The notes under the pieces are model-generated. The model was given only the letters and a program-made list of their open reading frames with translations, was not told where the DNA came from and ran no database searches. Source: Pseudomonas lactis (GTDB lineage: Bacteria; Pseudomonadota; Gammaproteobacteria; Pseudomonadales; Pseudomonadaceae). From it: a stretch of DNA of 64,000 bases. The translations under genes were made by a program, and so were the position numbers. Shown here one piece after another: positions 46,030 to 54,774 of this stretch. The stretch is from the NCBI RefSeq assembly GCF_001439845.1, contig NZ_JYLO01000017.1, positions 62,001 through 126,000 of the forward strand. The letters run 5' to 3'. Position 1 is the stretch's first letter. Each line of letters opens with the position of its first letter.

Positions 46030-47952
46030 TTACTCCGAATCTGGGCGACCACGCCGGGAAACCGCTTGCGCGAGGAACTCAGCGAACTGGGCGACGGGCA
46101 TCGAGCCCAGGTCAGCACCTTCACGAGTACGCACAGCGACAGTCTGCATCTCGACTTCCCGATCTCCGATAACCAAGAGATAGGGAACCTTGAGCAAGGT
46201 ATGCTCGCGGATTTTAAAGCCGATCTTTTCATTTCTCAAGTCGGACTTGGCACGAAACCCGCTTTCGTTGAGAGTTTTTTCAACTTCAGCGGCAAAATCT
46301 GCCTGTTTATCAGTGATATTCATGATCACTGCCTGGGTCGGAGCCAGCCACGCAGGGAACGCGCCCTCGTAGTGCTCGATCAGGATACCGACGAACCGTT
46401 CGAACGAGCCGAGGATCGCCCGGTGCAGCATAACCGGGTGTTTACGGCTGTTGTCTTCGGAGACGTATTCGGCTCCCAGACGGATCGGCAGGTTAAAATC
46501 GAGCTGCAGGGTACCACACTGCCAGACACGGCCAAGGCAATCTTTGAGCGAGAACTCGATCTTCGGACCGTAGAAGGCGCCCTCACCCGGCTGCAGATCG
46601 TACGCAAGGCCCGCACTGTCCAGCGCTGCGGCCAGTGCCGCTTCGGCGCGATCCCACAGCTCGTCGGAACCGACGCGCTTTTCCGGACGAGTGGACAGCT
46701 TCATCTCGACGTCGGTAAAGCCGAAATCGCGATAAACGTCCATGGTCAGCTTGATAAACGCTGCGGACTCGGCCTGCATCTGCTCTTCGGTGCAGAAGAT
46801 GTGGGCGTCATCCTGGGTGAAGCCGCGCACACGCATGATGCCGTGCAACGCACCCGATGGCTCGTTACGGTGGCAGGCACCAAACTCGGCCAGGCGCATC
46901 GGCAACTCGCGGTAGCTCTTCAGGCCCTGGTTGAAGACCTGCACGTGGCACGGGCAGTTCATCGGCTTGATGGCGTAGTCGCGGTTTTCCGACTGGGTGG
47001 TGAACATGTTGTCGGCGTAGTTGGCCCAGTGCCCGGATTTCTCCCACAGGCTGCGATCAACGACCTGCGGGGTCTTGATCTCCAGGTAACCGTTGTCGCG
47101 CTGAACCTTGCGCATGTACTGCTCAAGCACCTGGTACAGGGTCCAGCCATTCGGATGCCAGAACACCATGCCCGGCGCTTCTTCCTGAAGGTGGAACAGG
47201 TTCAGGCGCTTGCCGATCTTGCGGTGGTCGCGTTTTTCGGCTTCTTCGATGCGCTGGATGTAGGCGGCCAGCTGCTTCTTGTCAGCCCAGGCCGTGCCGT
47301 AGATCCGTTGCAGTTGTTCGTTCTTCGCATCACCGCGCCAGTAGGCACCGGACAGCTTGGTCAGCTTGAACGACTTGAGAAAGCGCGTGTTCGGCACGTG
47401 CGGGCCACGGCACATGTCGACATATTCTTCGTGGTAGTACAGGCCCATGGCCTGCTCGTCCGGCATGTCTTCCACCAGACGCAGTTTGTAGTCCTCGCCA
47501 CGCGCGGTAAACACGTCGATCACTTCGGCACGCGGGGTGACTTTCTTGATGACGTCGTAATCTTTTTCGATCAGCGCGTGCATGCGCTGCTCGATGGCCG
47601 CCAGGTCGTCCGGAGTAAAAGGACGCTCATAGGCGATGTCGTAATAGAAGCCTTCTTCAATGACCGGGCCGATCACCATCTTGGCGGTTGGGTACAGTTG
47701 CTTGACCGCATGGCCAATCAAGTGCGCGCAAGAGTGGCGAATGATCTCCAGCCCCTCTTGATCCTTGGGCGTGATGATTTGCAGGCTGGCGTCGCTGGTG
47801 ATCAGGTCGCTGGCGTCAACCAGCTTGCCGTCGACCTTGCCGGCCACGGTGGCCTTGGCCAGGCCTGCACCAATGGATGCGGCGACCTCGGCTACGGAAA
47901 CCGGATGATCGAATGAACGTTGACTGCCGTCGGGAAGAGTAATAGTTGGCAT
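46030..47952 (-). CDS. thrS: Threonyl-tRNA synthetase
   Basis: ThrRS charges tRNA-Thr and edits mischarged Ser-tRNA. The 640-residue protein starts MPTITLPDGSQRSFDHPVSV; the ATG at 47952 is preferred over 47985 because GGAGAGGAGG lies just upstream. Order seen: TGS domain (1-60), editing domain with HSCAHLIGHAVKQLYP, class II catalytic core (RNEPSGALHGIMRVRGFTQD, motif 2, near 360-385) and a C-terminal anticodon domain. It is first in the thrS-infC-rpmI-rplT-pheS-pheT-ihfA cluster. Confidence 0.97.
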   Translation of the reverse strand: MPTITLPDGSQRSFDHPVSVAEVAASIGAGLAKATVAGKVDGKLVDASDLITSDASLQIITPKDQEGLEIIRHSCAHLIGHAVKQLYPTAKMVIGPVIEEGFYYDIAYERPFTPDDLAAIEQRMHALIEKDYDVIKKVTPRAEVIDVFTARGEDYKLRLVEDMPDEQAMGLYYHEEYVDMCRGPHVPNTRFLKSFKLTKLSGAYWRGDAKNEQLQRIYGTAWADKKQLAAYIQRIEEAEKRDHRKIGKRLNLFHLQEEAPGMVFWHPNGWTLYQVLEQYMRKVQRDNGYLEIKTPQVVDRSLWEKSGHWANYADNMFTTQSENRDYAIKPMNCPCHVQVFNQGLKSYRELPMRLAEFGACHRNEPSGALHGIMRVRGFTQDDAHIFCTEEQMQAESAAFIKLTMDVYRDFGFTDVEMKLSTRPEKRVGSDELWDRAEAALAAALDSAGLAYDLQPGEGAFYGPKIEFSLKDCLGRVWQCGTLQLDFNLPIRLGAEYVSEDNSRKHPVMLHRAILGSFERFVGILIEHYEGAFPAWLAPTQAVIMNITDKQADFAAEVEKTLNESGFRAKSDLRNEKIGFKIREHTLLKVPYLLVIGDREVEMQTVAVRTREGADLGSMPVAQFAEFLAQAVSRRGRPDSE

Positions 47953-48317
47953 GGCGCCTCCTCTCCTAGTGGTGACCCCTACCAAAGGTCACGTGGGTTG
48001 GGATGAGCCAGTACAAGATCCAACACCAGGCCGTTCAATAATGAACGCCTGCCTTACAGCGGCAGGAGCCTTTCGGCCAACCGATAATCGAACCAGAGTG
48101 ACTGGAGTGAACAAAAAGAACCTGGCAAGGCGGCAAATGGCGCGCCGGGAAATAGCCAGGCAAGGATGCTAGCACAGATGAACGGTCATCGCGTCGGCCA
48201 AGCGTTGGGTAAAGAGCAATTCATGGCTTTATAGCTGTGAAAGTGAACTTGAGCTGTACGTAGGGCCTCAAAGCCACTGAGAATCGCCGTTCGTCCTCGA
48301 CCCAAAGGAGCATCCCC
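47953..48317. other. Intergenic region upstream of thrS
   Basis: This 365-base gap holds the thrS promoter and leader on the minus strand and the promoter of the small exported protein on the plus strand. A hairpin (CCTGCC/GGCAGG near 48053-48071) lies in the thrS leader. No T-box, tRNA or gene was seen. Confidence 0.4.
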
Positions 48318-48632
48318 ATGATGCGTTTTACCTCTACCCTCGCTGTCGCCGCTACCCTGAGCCTCCTTTCCCTCGGCGCGCAGGCTGCAGCCCCTTCCAA
48401 CTGGCCAGCCGGCGCCCGTGACGCCTTCGTCAACGACTGCAGTGCCGCCGCCAGCCAGAACGTGGACGTCAAAACTGCCAAAGCCCACTGTGAATGTGGC
48501 GCCGACAAGATCAATGCCGAATTGAGCACTGCCGAGATCAAGGAATTGATGACCAACCAGAACGCCAGCCCGGAGCTTAAAAACAAAGCGGTCGCGGCTA
48601 TTTCGTCCTGCAAAGTGGTGAAGAAAAAGTAA
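48318..48632 (+). CDS. Small exported protein of unknown function
   Basis: The 104-residue product has a clear signal peptide (MMRFTSTLAVAATLSLLSLG, then AQAAAPSNW; cleavage likely after AQA), so the mature protein of about 80 residues is periplasmic or outside. It has four cysteines (in NDCSAAAS, AHCECGADK and SSCKVV), probably in disulfides, and a lysine-rich tail. The start is preceded by AAAGGAG; the next ATG at 48321 is equally possible. A terminator follows at 48744-48766. I do not recognise the family beyond similar small Pseudomonas proteins. Confidence 0.75.
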   Translation: MMRFTSTLAVAATLSLLSLGAQAAAPSNWPAGARDAFVNDCSAAASQNVDVKTAKAHCECGADKINAELSTAEIKELMTNQNASPELKNKAVAAISSCKVVKKK

Positions 48633-48743
48633 GATTGGCTGACGATTCGACGGCCATTTCGCTGGAAAAACAGCCTGAAAACTGCCATTTCGCACAAATT
48701 ATGCAGGTTTTACGGCTTTTTTTAATAGCTGATATGTCGTCGC

Positions 48744-48766
48744 AAAGCCCCGTAAATCGGGGCTTT
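48744..48766 (+). terminator. Rho-independent terminator
   Basis: AAAGCCCCG and CGGGGCTTT form a perfect 9-bp stem with a five-base loop, about 110 bases after the small exported gene. The run of Ts is part of the stem, so it could work in both directions. Confidence 0.7.
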
Positions 48767-48921
48767 CAGCCCAATGATAGATCAAACGCAAAGCGATTGA
48801 TTAGCAAACAGTGCCTTGGGGGGGCTCCCAAGCCGAACATTTCGACTATGATAGCCCGGTGTGCCCAGTTGGCCTGAGCAGCACAGCACTACTGAAAATA
48901 TATGTTTCTTGGAGATACACC

Positions 48922-49134
48922 ATGTCTAATCGCCAAACCGGCACCGTTAAATGGTTCAACGATGAAAAAGGCTTCGGCTTCATCACTCCTACAGGTGGCG
49001 GTGACGACTTGTTCGTACACTTCAAAGCTATCGAAAGCGACGGTTTCAAAAGCCTGAAAGAAGGCCAAACCGTTTCCTTCGTGGCTGAGAAAGGCCAAAA
49101 GGGTATGCAAGCTGCACAGGTTCGCGGCGAGTAA
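48922..49134 (+). CDS. Cold-shock-domain protein (CspA family)
   Basis: CspA-type proteins bind single-stranded RNA and act as RNA chaperones. The 70-residue product has both nucleic-acid-binding motifs, RNP1 KGFGFIT and RNP2 LFVHF, within MSNRQTGTVKWFNDEKGFGF and the rest of the fold. The start at 48922 has GGAG upstream. A long leader (about 150 bases after the previous terminator) is usual for this family. A strong terminator follows. Confidence 0.95.
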   Translation: MSNRQTGTVKWFNDEKGFGFITPTGGGDDLFVHFKAIESDGFKSLKEGQTVSFVAEKGQKGMQAAQVRGE

Positions 49135-49150
49135 TTCTCCGCTGAGCTAA

Positions 49151-49181
49151 AAAAAACCCCGTCCATGTGACGGGGTTTTTT
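49151..49181 (+). terminator. Rho-independent terminator after the cold-shock gene
   Basis: ACCCCGTC and GACGGGGT pair around a five-base loop, flanked by A and T runs (TTTTTT after the stem). It lies 17 bases after the stop and can serve the convergent lipoprotein gene as well. Confidence 0.85.
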
Positions 49182-49202
49182 ATGGGTGATGCAAAAGCCG
49201 CA

Positions 49203-49523
49203 TCAGCCGCAGTTAACCCGGTTGATCACCAGGTTGTTGTCGGTGTTCAGGTTCAAGCGGTCGGAGCGATACTCCAGCGTGATCATGTCATTGGGCTTGA
49301 GAATGCGTGCATTCTGCGCGCCGGCACGCGTGCGGGCCTGTTCCAGCAATTGAGGCGAGGCTTTCTGGCCGATGGCGAACTCTGCAGCCTTCGACTCACA
49401 GCGGCTATGACCGGCATCGGTCGCAGTGGCAGCTTTGCCTGGCTCAGAGGCACCCGGGGTGCTGCAACCCGCCAACGCGAGCGCAGCCAACAAAGTACCG
49501 AATGATGCGAGCTTCCAAGGCAT
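49203..49523 (-). CDS. Peptidase-inhibitor I78-like lipoprotein
   Basis: The 106-residue protein begins with a lipoprotein signal (MPWKLASFGTLLAALALAGC; lipobox LALAGC), so it should be lipid-anchored. The mature part contains ARILKPNDMITLEYRSDRLN and ends LVINRVNCG, the pattern of I78 inhibitor-family proteins, which block serine peptidases. AGGAGG precedes the ATG. The cysteine pair (RCES and NCG) may form a disulfide. The target peptidase is unknown. Confidence 0.8.
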   Translation of the reverse strand: MPWKLASFGTLLAALALAGCSTPGASEPGKAATATDAGHSRCESKAAEFAIGQKASPQLLEQARTRAGAQNARILKPNDMITLEYRSDRLNLNTDNNLVINRVNCG

Positions 49524-49667
49524 GAAGCCTCCTATGATAAAAAGTGGACAGAGATCGTGCGACAGCAGTCAAAGCGATTGGTTTCAAGACGTTAACCGCT
49601 TGTGGGCAAGTCTGCCTGACTCACTGCTGGCAAGCGCCCTGTCAATCGTGACTAGATATGAACGCCC

Positions 49668-49991
49668 TTAGTAGATGTCGATATAGTCTGACGTCGCTGT
49701 AGGCCAATTCTGCTTCAGTGCGTTAAAAATCTGCATGACCCAAACTTCGTCACTGGCCGCCACGAGACCGACATAACCGGAACCCTTGGCCCAGGTCTCC
49801 AGGCGAAACAGCAGGCCATCGATATCAGCCCCCCCGACTACGCCGGAAGAAATGTAGGCGACGCCTTTTTTGGTCACCCGCAGCTGGGTATGTTCGTCGT
49901 CACTGGCGCTGCCAAGCAGTTGGCGCACAGCCTCCAGCGTCAGGTTGTCGAGCTTGCTCAAATCGATTTGCACGCGGTGTTTCCCGGCCAT
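49668..49991 (-). CDS. Conserved hypothetical protein
   Basis: This is a 107-residue soluble protein with no signal peptide or membrane segment, starting MAGKHRVQIDLSKLDNLTLE. It has an alternation of helices and strands (TKKGVAYISSGVVGGADIDG, then ETWAKGSGYVGLVAASDEVW) but no known motif. The stop lies in a region with no obvious terminator. Pseudomonas-restricted conservation is likely but not checked. Confidence 0.65.
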   Translation of the reverse strand: MAGKHRVQIDLSKLDNLTLEAVRQLLGSASDDEHTQLRVTKKGVAYISSGVVGGADIDGLLFRLETWAKGSGYVGLVAASDEVWVMQIFNALKQNWPTATSDYIDIY

Positions 49992-50129
49992 TTAACAGGC
50001 CGACAGTGTCGCACAGCCTCTGCGTCATGCCTAAGTAGCAGTGCCAAACGCCGTACAAAATGCTTAACTGCGCCCCTCTGGAACGGCGTTCCAGTGCATT
50101 ACCACGCATTTTCAGCCCGTGAGATTTCC

Positions 50130-50336
50130 ATGACCACCGTAACGCTTCAAGCCGACATCAAAGCCAAGTGGCCCCAAGGGCAAAGTTCCTACAGCCCCGG
50201 AAGCCCGGAAGAACTGGCGATCATTGGTATCGACCTGTTGGTCAAGGAACTGGGCACCCAGGCGGCGCAAGCGTTCATTGGCCAGATATTCGAGAAATAC
50301 CCGGCCGACTACATGGGCGCCCAAGAGCGCGAATAG
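50130..50336 (+). CDS. Small conserved hypothetical protein
   Basis: The 68-residue protein starts MTTVTLQADIKAKWPQGQSS and has a helical middle (ELAIIGIDLLVKELGTQAAQ). There is only a weak ribosome site (GAGA) before the ATG at 50130. No signal or motif is visible. It is convergent with the nucleoside hydrolase gene, with a GC-rich hairpin between them. Confidence 0.6.
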   Translation: MTTVTLQADIKAKWPQGQSSYSPGSPEELAIIGIDLLVKELGTQAAQAFIGQIFEKYPADYMGAQERE

Positions 50337-50338
50337 AA

Positions 50339-50360
50339 CCGGGCGACGAGCGCCGCCCGG
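50339..50360. terminator. Hairpin between convergent genes
   Basis: CCGGGCG (50339-50345) pairs with CGCCCGG (50354-50360). On the plus strand it is followed by CAAAAC, so it is a weak terminator at best, possibly for both convergent genes. Confidence 0.45.
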
Positions 50361-50369
50361 CAAAACACC

Positions 50370-51398
50370 TTACTTCAGACGTGCCAGGCGCTCGGTCAGC
50401 AAATCGAAGAAGCCCTGCGCGTCGCCATTCTCAACCCAGAACACATTCTTGGGCTGCTTTAGGCCGTCGTACCAATCGACGATGGTCTGGCCGAAGGTCG
50501 GGCCTTCGCGGCTGTCGACCACCATGTTGGCCTCACGGCCGCTGAACAGCGAAGGCTTGAGCAGGTACGCCACCACGGTAGCGTCATGGACCGGGCCACC
50601 CGGAATGCCGTAGTGCTCCATATCGCCTTTGACGTACTCATTCAGAATACTGCTGACCACCTTGCTCGCATTGTTGTTCAGGTCCGCAATCTTTTTCAGG
50701 CGGGCGTCGCTGGTGAGGACTTTATGGGTCACGTCCAACGGCAGGTAGGTCAACTTCACCCCGCTTTTGAGCACGATCTCAGCCGCCACCGGATCGGCGA
50801 ACAGGTTGAACTCAGCCACAGGGGTGATATTGCCACCATTGAAGTGCGCGCCGCCCATCACGACCACTTCCTTGATGCCCTGGGTGATTTCGGGCGCCTG
50901 GGTCAGTGCCAGTGCCAGGTTGGTCTGTGGGCCGAGCATGGCGATGGTGATGCTGTGCGGCTTGGCGCTGCTCAGGGTTTTGATCAGGTAGTCGACCGCA
51001 TTGCCTTCGGCCAGGCCTTTTTTCGGTTCATGCACCGTGACGCCCGAAATGCCTTCCTTGCCATGGATGTTCTCGGCGTAGATCGGTTTGCGCAGCAGCG
51101 GCGCTGGCGCACCGGCGTACACCGGGATGTCCTCGCGCCCTGCCCACTCGCGCGCCAGGCGCGCGTTGCGGGAAGTCTTGTCCAGGCGCACATTGCCGGC
51201 CACGGTGGTCAGCGCACGAATGCTCAGTTCCTGCGGCGAAGCCATGGCGAACAGCAAGGCCACCACATCGTCGGCACCCGGGTCGGTATCGATGATCAGG
51301 TCGATTTTTTCCGCCGCTTGGGCGCTTGCAGCAGTGAGCGCGGACAAAAGCAGAACACTCCGGAACAGGTTTTTCAGGGTAGGTAGACCACGTTGCAT
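50370..51398 (-). CDS. Exported inosine/uridine-preferring nucleoside hydrolase
   Basis: These enzymes cut ribonucleosides to base plus ribose. The 342-residue product has a signal peptide (LFRSVLLLSALTAASAQA near residues 11-28), so it is probably periplasmic. The hallmark calcium-binding DTDPGADD motif is at about 37-44, with IAMLGPQTNLALAL and the EVVVMGGAHFNGGN block further on. AAGGAG precedes the start. It follows rbsD by 30 bases as the last gene of the rbs cluster, so released ribose would feed the RbsABC transporter. Confidence 0.9.
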   Translation of the reverse strand: MQRGLPTLKNLFRSVLLLSALTAASAQAAEKIDLIIDTDPGADDVVALLFAMASPQELSIRALTTVAGNVRLDKTSRNARLAREWAGREDIPVYAGAPAPLLRKPIYAENIHGKEGISGVTVHEPKKGLAEGNAVDYLIKTLSSAKPHSITIAMLGPQTNLALALTQAPEITQGIKEVVVMGGAHFNGGNITPVAEFNLFADPVAAEIVLKSGVKLTYLPLDVTHKVLTSDARLKKIADLNNNASKVVSSILNEYVKGDMEHYGIPGGPVHDATVVAYLLKPSLFSGREANMVVDSREGPTFGQTIVDWYDGLKQPKNVFWVENGDAQGFFDLLTERLARLK

Positions 51399-51428
51399 AA
51401 AGCACTCCTTGTCATTGGGGGGGGGACG

Positions 51429-51833
51429 CTAGAACGTTACGCCGGACACCAGCGCGATATTGCAGTACGGCTGGCACTCGCCAGTGCGCACCACGGCGCG
51501 GGCATTGCGGCTCAATTGCTTGAATTGGTCATGGCTGAGCAGGCGTCGTTCGCCCAGTTCAGCCTGCTCTGTGAGCGCATTTAGCGCGGTCAGCGCGGGC
51601 GGTTGTTTCAGCAGGATCTCTTCTGCCAGAACATGGCTTTCCACCTGCATTTCGCTAAGCACGATGCGCAAGGTGCTGATGAAGTCCGGGATGCCTTGGG
51701 TCAGGGCCAGGTCGATCAGTTCGACGCCGGGAGGCACCGGCAGGCCGGCATCGCCGATGACCAGGATGTCGCCATGGCCCAGGGACGCGATCACGCGCGA
51801 CAGGGCGATATTCAGCAAAGGGGTCTTTTTCAT
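51429..51833 (-). CDS. rbsD: D-ribose pyranase
   Basis: RbsD converts beta-pyranose ribose to the furanose form used by ribokinase. The 134-residue protein has the LGHGDILVIGDAGLPVP N-terminal motif with the catalytic histidine near residue 20 and the VRTGECQPYCNIALVSGV C-terminus. Its start overlaps the rbsK stop by four bases (ATGA). Confidence 0.95.
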   Translation of the reverse strand: MKKTPLLNIALSRVIASLGHGDILVIGDAGLPVPPGVELIDLALTQGIPDFISTLRIVLSEMQVESHVLAEEILLKQPPALTALNALTEQAELGERRLLSHDQFKQLSRNARAVVRTGECQPYCNIALVSGVTF

Positions 51834-52747
51834 GCGGGCACAAAACCTTGTACGTCGTGCAGCGTAGGAATGGAAGGCTGAGCGCCGGCGCGGGTCACTG
51901 ACAACGCCGCCGCCACCTGGCCAAAACGGATCGCCCGGGCTTCGCTCTGGCCCGCGGCCAGCGCGGCGGCAAAGCCACCGACAAAGGTATCGCCAGCAGC
52001 GGTGGTATCCACCGCCTTGACCTTCGGCGCCACCAAGTGCTCAAAGCTCTTGCCGTCGGCAAACAGCGCGCCCTGGGCGCCCAGGGTGATGATGACCTTA
52101 CCGGCGCCCGCTTTGATCAGCGCGGTCGCGGCGACCTTGGCGCTGTCGAGGGAGTCGACCGTCACGCCGCTCAGGGCGCTGGCCTCGCTTTCATTGGGGA
52201 TCAGATAATCGATCGAGGCATACCAATCAGCGGGCAACGGCCCGCTTGCCGGGGCCGGGTTGAGAATGACCGTCTTGCCCAGTTCGCGCCCCCGCTGGAG
52301 CGCATACCCAACGGTCTCCATTGGCACCTCAAGCTGACAGATGATCACATCTGCCGCCTGCAGCACAGCGTCGCACGTTCGCAGCGACGCAGGCGTCAGC
52401 TCACCGTTGCTGCCGGCCACAATGACGATGGCGTTCTGGCTGCTGTCATCGACCACGATCAACGCCACACCGCTGGAGCCGTCCACCGTGCTGACAGCCT
52501 GGCAATCGATCCCTTCCACCAACAGCGCATCGCGCAATTGGCTGCCATAGGCGTCGGTACCGATGCACCCCACCATGGCGACACTCGCCCCCAGGCGTGC
52601 CGAGGCGACGGCCTGGTTGGCGCCCTTGCCACCGGGCACAGTGGAAAATGTCTGGCCGATCAGGGTTTCACCGGCACGCGGCAAGCGACTGGCGCGGGTG
52701 ACCAGATCCATGTTCAAGCTGCCTATTACCACTACTTTTGCTGGCAT
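51830..52747 (-). CDS. rbsK: Ribokinase
   Basis: Ribokinase phosphorylates ribose to ribose 5-phosphate. The 305-residue PfkB-family protein shows the GGKGANQAVASARLG sugar-binding motif near residue 39 and the ATP/catalytic motif DTTAAGDTFVGGFAAAL near 250, with the general-base Asp in GDTF. It lies 23 bases downstream of rbsR and overlaps rbsD. Confidence 0.96.
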   Translation of the reverse strand: MPAKVVVIGSLNMDLVTRASRLPRAGETLIGQTFSTVPGGKGANQAVASARLGASVAMVGCIGTDAYGSQLRDALLVEGIDCQAVSTVDGSSGVALIVVDDSSQNAIVIVAGSNGELTPASLRTCDAVLQAADVIICQLEVPMETVGYALQRGRELGKTVILNPAPASGPLPADWYASIDYLIPNESEASALSGVTVDSLDSAKVAATALIKAGAGKVIITLGAQGALFADGKSFEHLVAPKVKAVDTTAAGDTFVGGFAAALAAGQSEARAIRFGQVAAALSVTRAGAQPSIPTLHDVQGFVPA

Positions 52748-52770
52748 ACATCAGTACTCATCAATTCGGT

Positions 52771-53793
52771 TCAGCGGTATTGGGCGAACACATCAGCCAA
52801 TGGCGCGGTCGACTCACGCAAAACAATACTGGGCGTCACGATACGTTGATCGATCGGCAGTTGGGGTGTTGCTATTCGTTGCAGTAATAATTCGGCTGCC
52901 GTCTCACCCAATTGCAGGATCGACTGGCCGACCGTCGTCAGCGCCGGGTAGACGTAGCGCCCCATCTGAATGTCATCGAAACCGATGACCGACAGCTCGC
53001 CCGGCACCCGCACATTGCGCTCGGCAGCGGCGCGCAGCACGCCAAACCCGATCATATCGTTGCTGGCGAAAATCGCGCTGGGCGGGTGTTGCGATAATAA
53101 CTGTACGGCTGCGGCATAACCGCCCGTGCTGGTGAAATCGCTTTCCAGGGTACGACTGGCCAACACCTCGATGCCCGCCTCGCGCAATGCACGCTGGTAA
53201 CCCGCCAGGCGCATCTGCGCCACGCGGGTATGCCCCGGGCCGCCGATACAGGCGATGTCCCGGTGCCCCAATTCCAGCAAGTGCCGGGTCGCCAGGTAAG
53301 CGCCCTCCTCGTGATCGATGCGCACTAGGTCCACATCAATCCCATCCAGCGCCCGGTCGACAATCACCATGGGCGTGCGCACTGCACTCAAGCCTGCGGC
53401 AAGGCCACTGTCATCGCCACCTACGGAGGTCACGATCAAGCCGTCGACGCGCTTTTCCAGCAACACGCGCAAATAACTGCGCTGTTTCTCTGCGTCGTCA
53501 TCCGAGTTGCAGAGGATCACGCAATAGCCATTACGCTCGCAGTAATCCTCGATACCCCGAGCCAGCTCGGCAAAATACGGGTTGAGGCTGTTGGGCACCA
53601 GCAGCCCAATGGTGGCCGTGGTCTTGGCCTTGAGCGAGCGTGCGACGGCACTGGGCACGTAGTCCAACTGCTTGATCGCCGCCTCGACCTTGATGCGTAC
53701 CGGCTCGCTGACTGGGCGCGTCTTGTTCACCACATGGGACACGGTGGTGTAGGAAATACCTGCAAGCGCTGCCACATCCTTGATCGTTGCCAT
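52771..53793 (-). CDS. rbsR: LacI-family ribose operon repressor
   Basis: RbsR represses the ribose genes and lets go on binding ribose. The 340-residue product has the LacI helix-turn-helix MATIKDVAALAGISYTTVSH and then VVNKTRPVSEPVR, and a periplasmic-binding-protein-like sugar domain. Being inside the operon, it would be autoregulated. A fitting operator (CGCAAACGTTTGCG) lies upstream of rbsB. Confidence 0.93.
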   Translation of the reverse strand: MATIKDVAALAGISYTTVSHVVNKTRPVSEPVRIKVEAAIKQLDYVPSAVARSLKAKTTATIGLLVPNSLNPYFAELARGIEDYCERNGYCVILCNSDDDAEKQRSYLRVLLEKRVDGLIVTSVGGDDSGLAAGLSAVRTPMVIVDRALDGIDVDLVRIDHEEGAYLATRHLLELGHRDIACIGGPGHTRVAQMRLAGYQRALREAGIEVLASRTLESDFTSTGGYAAAVQLLSQHPPSAIFASNDMIGFGVLRAAAERNVRVPGELSVIGFDDIQMGRYVYPALTTVGQSILQLGETAAELLLQRIATPQLPIDQRIVTPSIVLRESTAPLADVFAQYR

Positions 53794-53796
53794 GGC

Positions 53797-54774
53797 TCAG
53801 CCCCGCCGACTGGCGCGCTGGCTGCGGTAAGTGTCGAGGACCACGGCGATCACGATCACAGCACCGGTAATGATGCGTTTAGTCGGTTCCGTCGCGCCGA
53901 TCTGCGCCAGCCCGGCGGCCAAGACCGAAATGATCAACACGCCGAAGAACGTACTGATGACCGAGCCACGCCCGCCCATCAGGCTGGTGCCACCGATCAC
54001 CACGGCGGCGATCACTTGCAGCTCCAGGCCCGAACCGGCATTCGGGTCCGCCGCTTCCAGACGCGAAATCTGAAACAACGCCGCCACACCGGCCAACAGC
54101 CCCATCAGGCTGAACACCAGGATCTTGTAAGGCTTGGGATTGATGCCCGCCAGGCGCACCGCTTCTTCGTTGGTGCCGATGCCGATCAGGTAACGACCGA
54201 AGACCGTACGGGTCAGTACCAACTGGGCCGCGATGATCACCAGCAGCGCGATGATAAACGAGGGGGAAATACCGAAGGCAATCGGGTTGGACAGCCAGGC
54301 AAACGAGTCACCGATATAAGCGGTGCGCGAGCCCGTCATCTGGTAGGCCACGCCGCGGGCCATCTCCAGCACGCCGAGGGATACGATAAATGAAGGAATA
54401 CGCCAGGCCACCGTAATGGAACCTGTGATAGTGCCGGCCAACGCCGCGCAGCCCATGCCCAACAGAGCAGCGGGCAACACGCTCCAGCCCCAACCCAGGA
54501 TCGCCACACTGACCGCCGAGGCCGCCAATGCCAGTACCGAGCCCACGGACAGGTCGATGCCGCCAATGATCAGGATGAAGGTCATGCCCACCGCCAGCAC
54601 CATCAGGTCCGGAATCTGGTTGGCCAGGGTGCTGAAGGTGTCATAGGACAGGAAGTGATCGCTGAGCAGCGAGAACAGCGCAATCATCGCCAGCAACGCA
54701 CCCGCCAGCCCCAGGTAGGTACCCAGGCCATAGAAGTTGCCGCCAGTTTTACCGGGGGAAATGCTTGTTTTCAT
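53797..54774 (-). CDS. rbsC: Ribose ABC transporter permease
   Basis: RbsC forms the membrane channel of the ribose importer. The 325-residue protein is strongly hydrophobic with several membrane helices and the GIDLSVGSVLALAA and TNEEAVRLAGINPKPYKI segments, the latter being the cytoplasmic loop that meets the ATPase. It overlaps the rbsA stop by four bases, and rbsR starts three bases after it. Confidence 0.95.
   Translation of the reverse strand: MKTSISPGKTGGNFYGLGTYLGLAGALLAMIALFSLLSDHFLSYDTFSTLANQIPDLMVLAVGMTFILIIGGIDLSVGSVLALAASAVSVAILGWGWSVLPAALLGMGCAALAGTITGSITVAWRIPSFIVSLGVLEMARGVAYQMTGSRTAYIGDSFAWLSNPIAFGISPSFIIALLVIIAAQLVLTRTVFGRYLIGIGTNEEAVRLAGINPKPYKILVFSLMGLLAGVAALFQISRLEAADPNAGSGLELQVIAAVVIGGTSLMGGRGSVISTFFGVLIISVLAAGLAQIGATEPTKRIITGAVIVIAVVLDTYRSQRASRRG

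Noticed and set aside
46066..47916. Long open frame antisense to thrS (616 codons)
   Set aside because: Shadow frame caused by high GC and codon bias; thrS is full length and has all family motifs. Similar antisense frames over pheT (41698-43716) and rbsA (54765-56321) were dropped for the same reason.
47953..48317. T-box or tRNA upstream of thrS
   Set aside because: No T-box consensus or tRNA fold was found; only a simple hairpin is visible.
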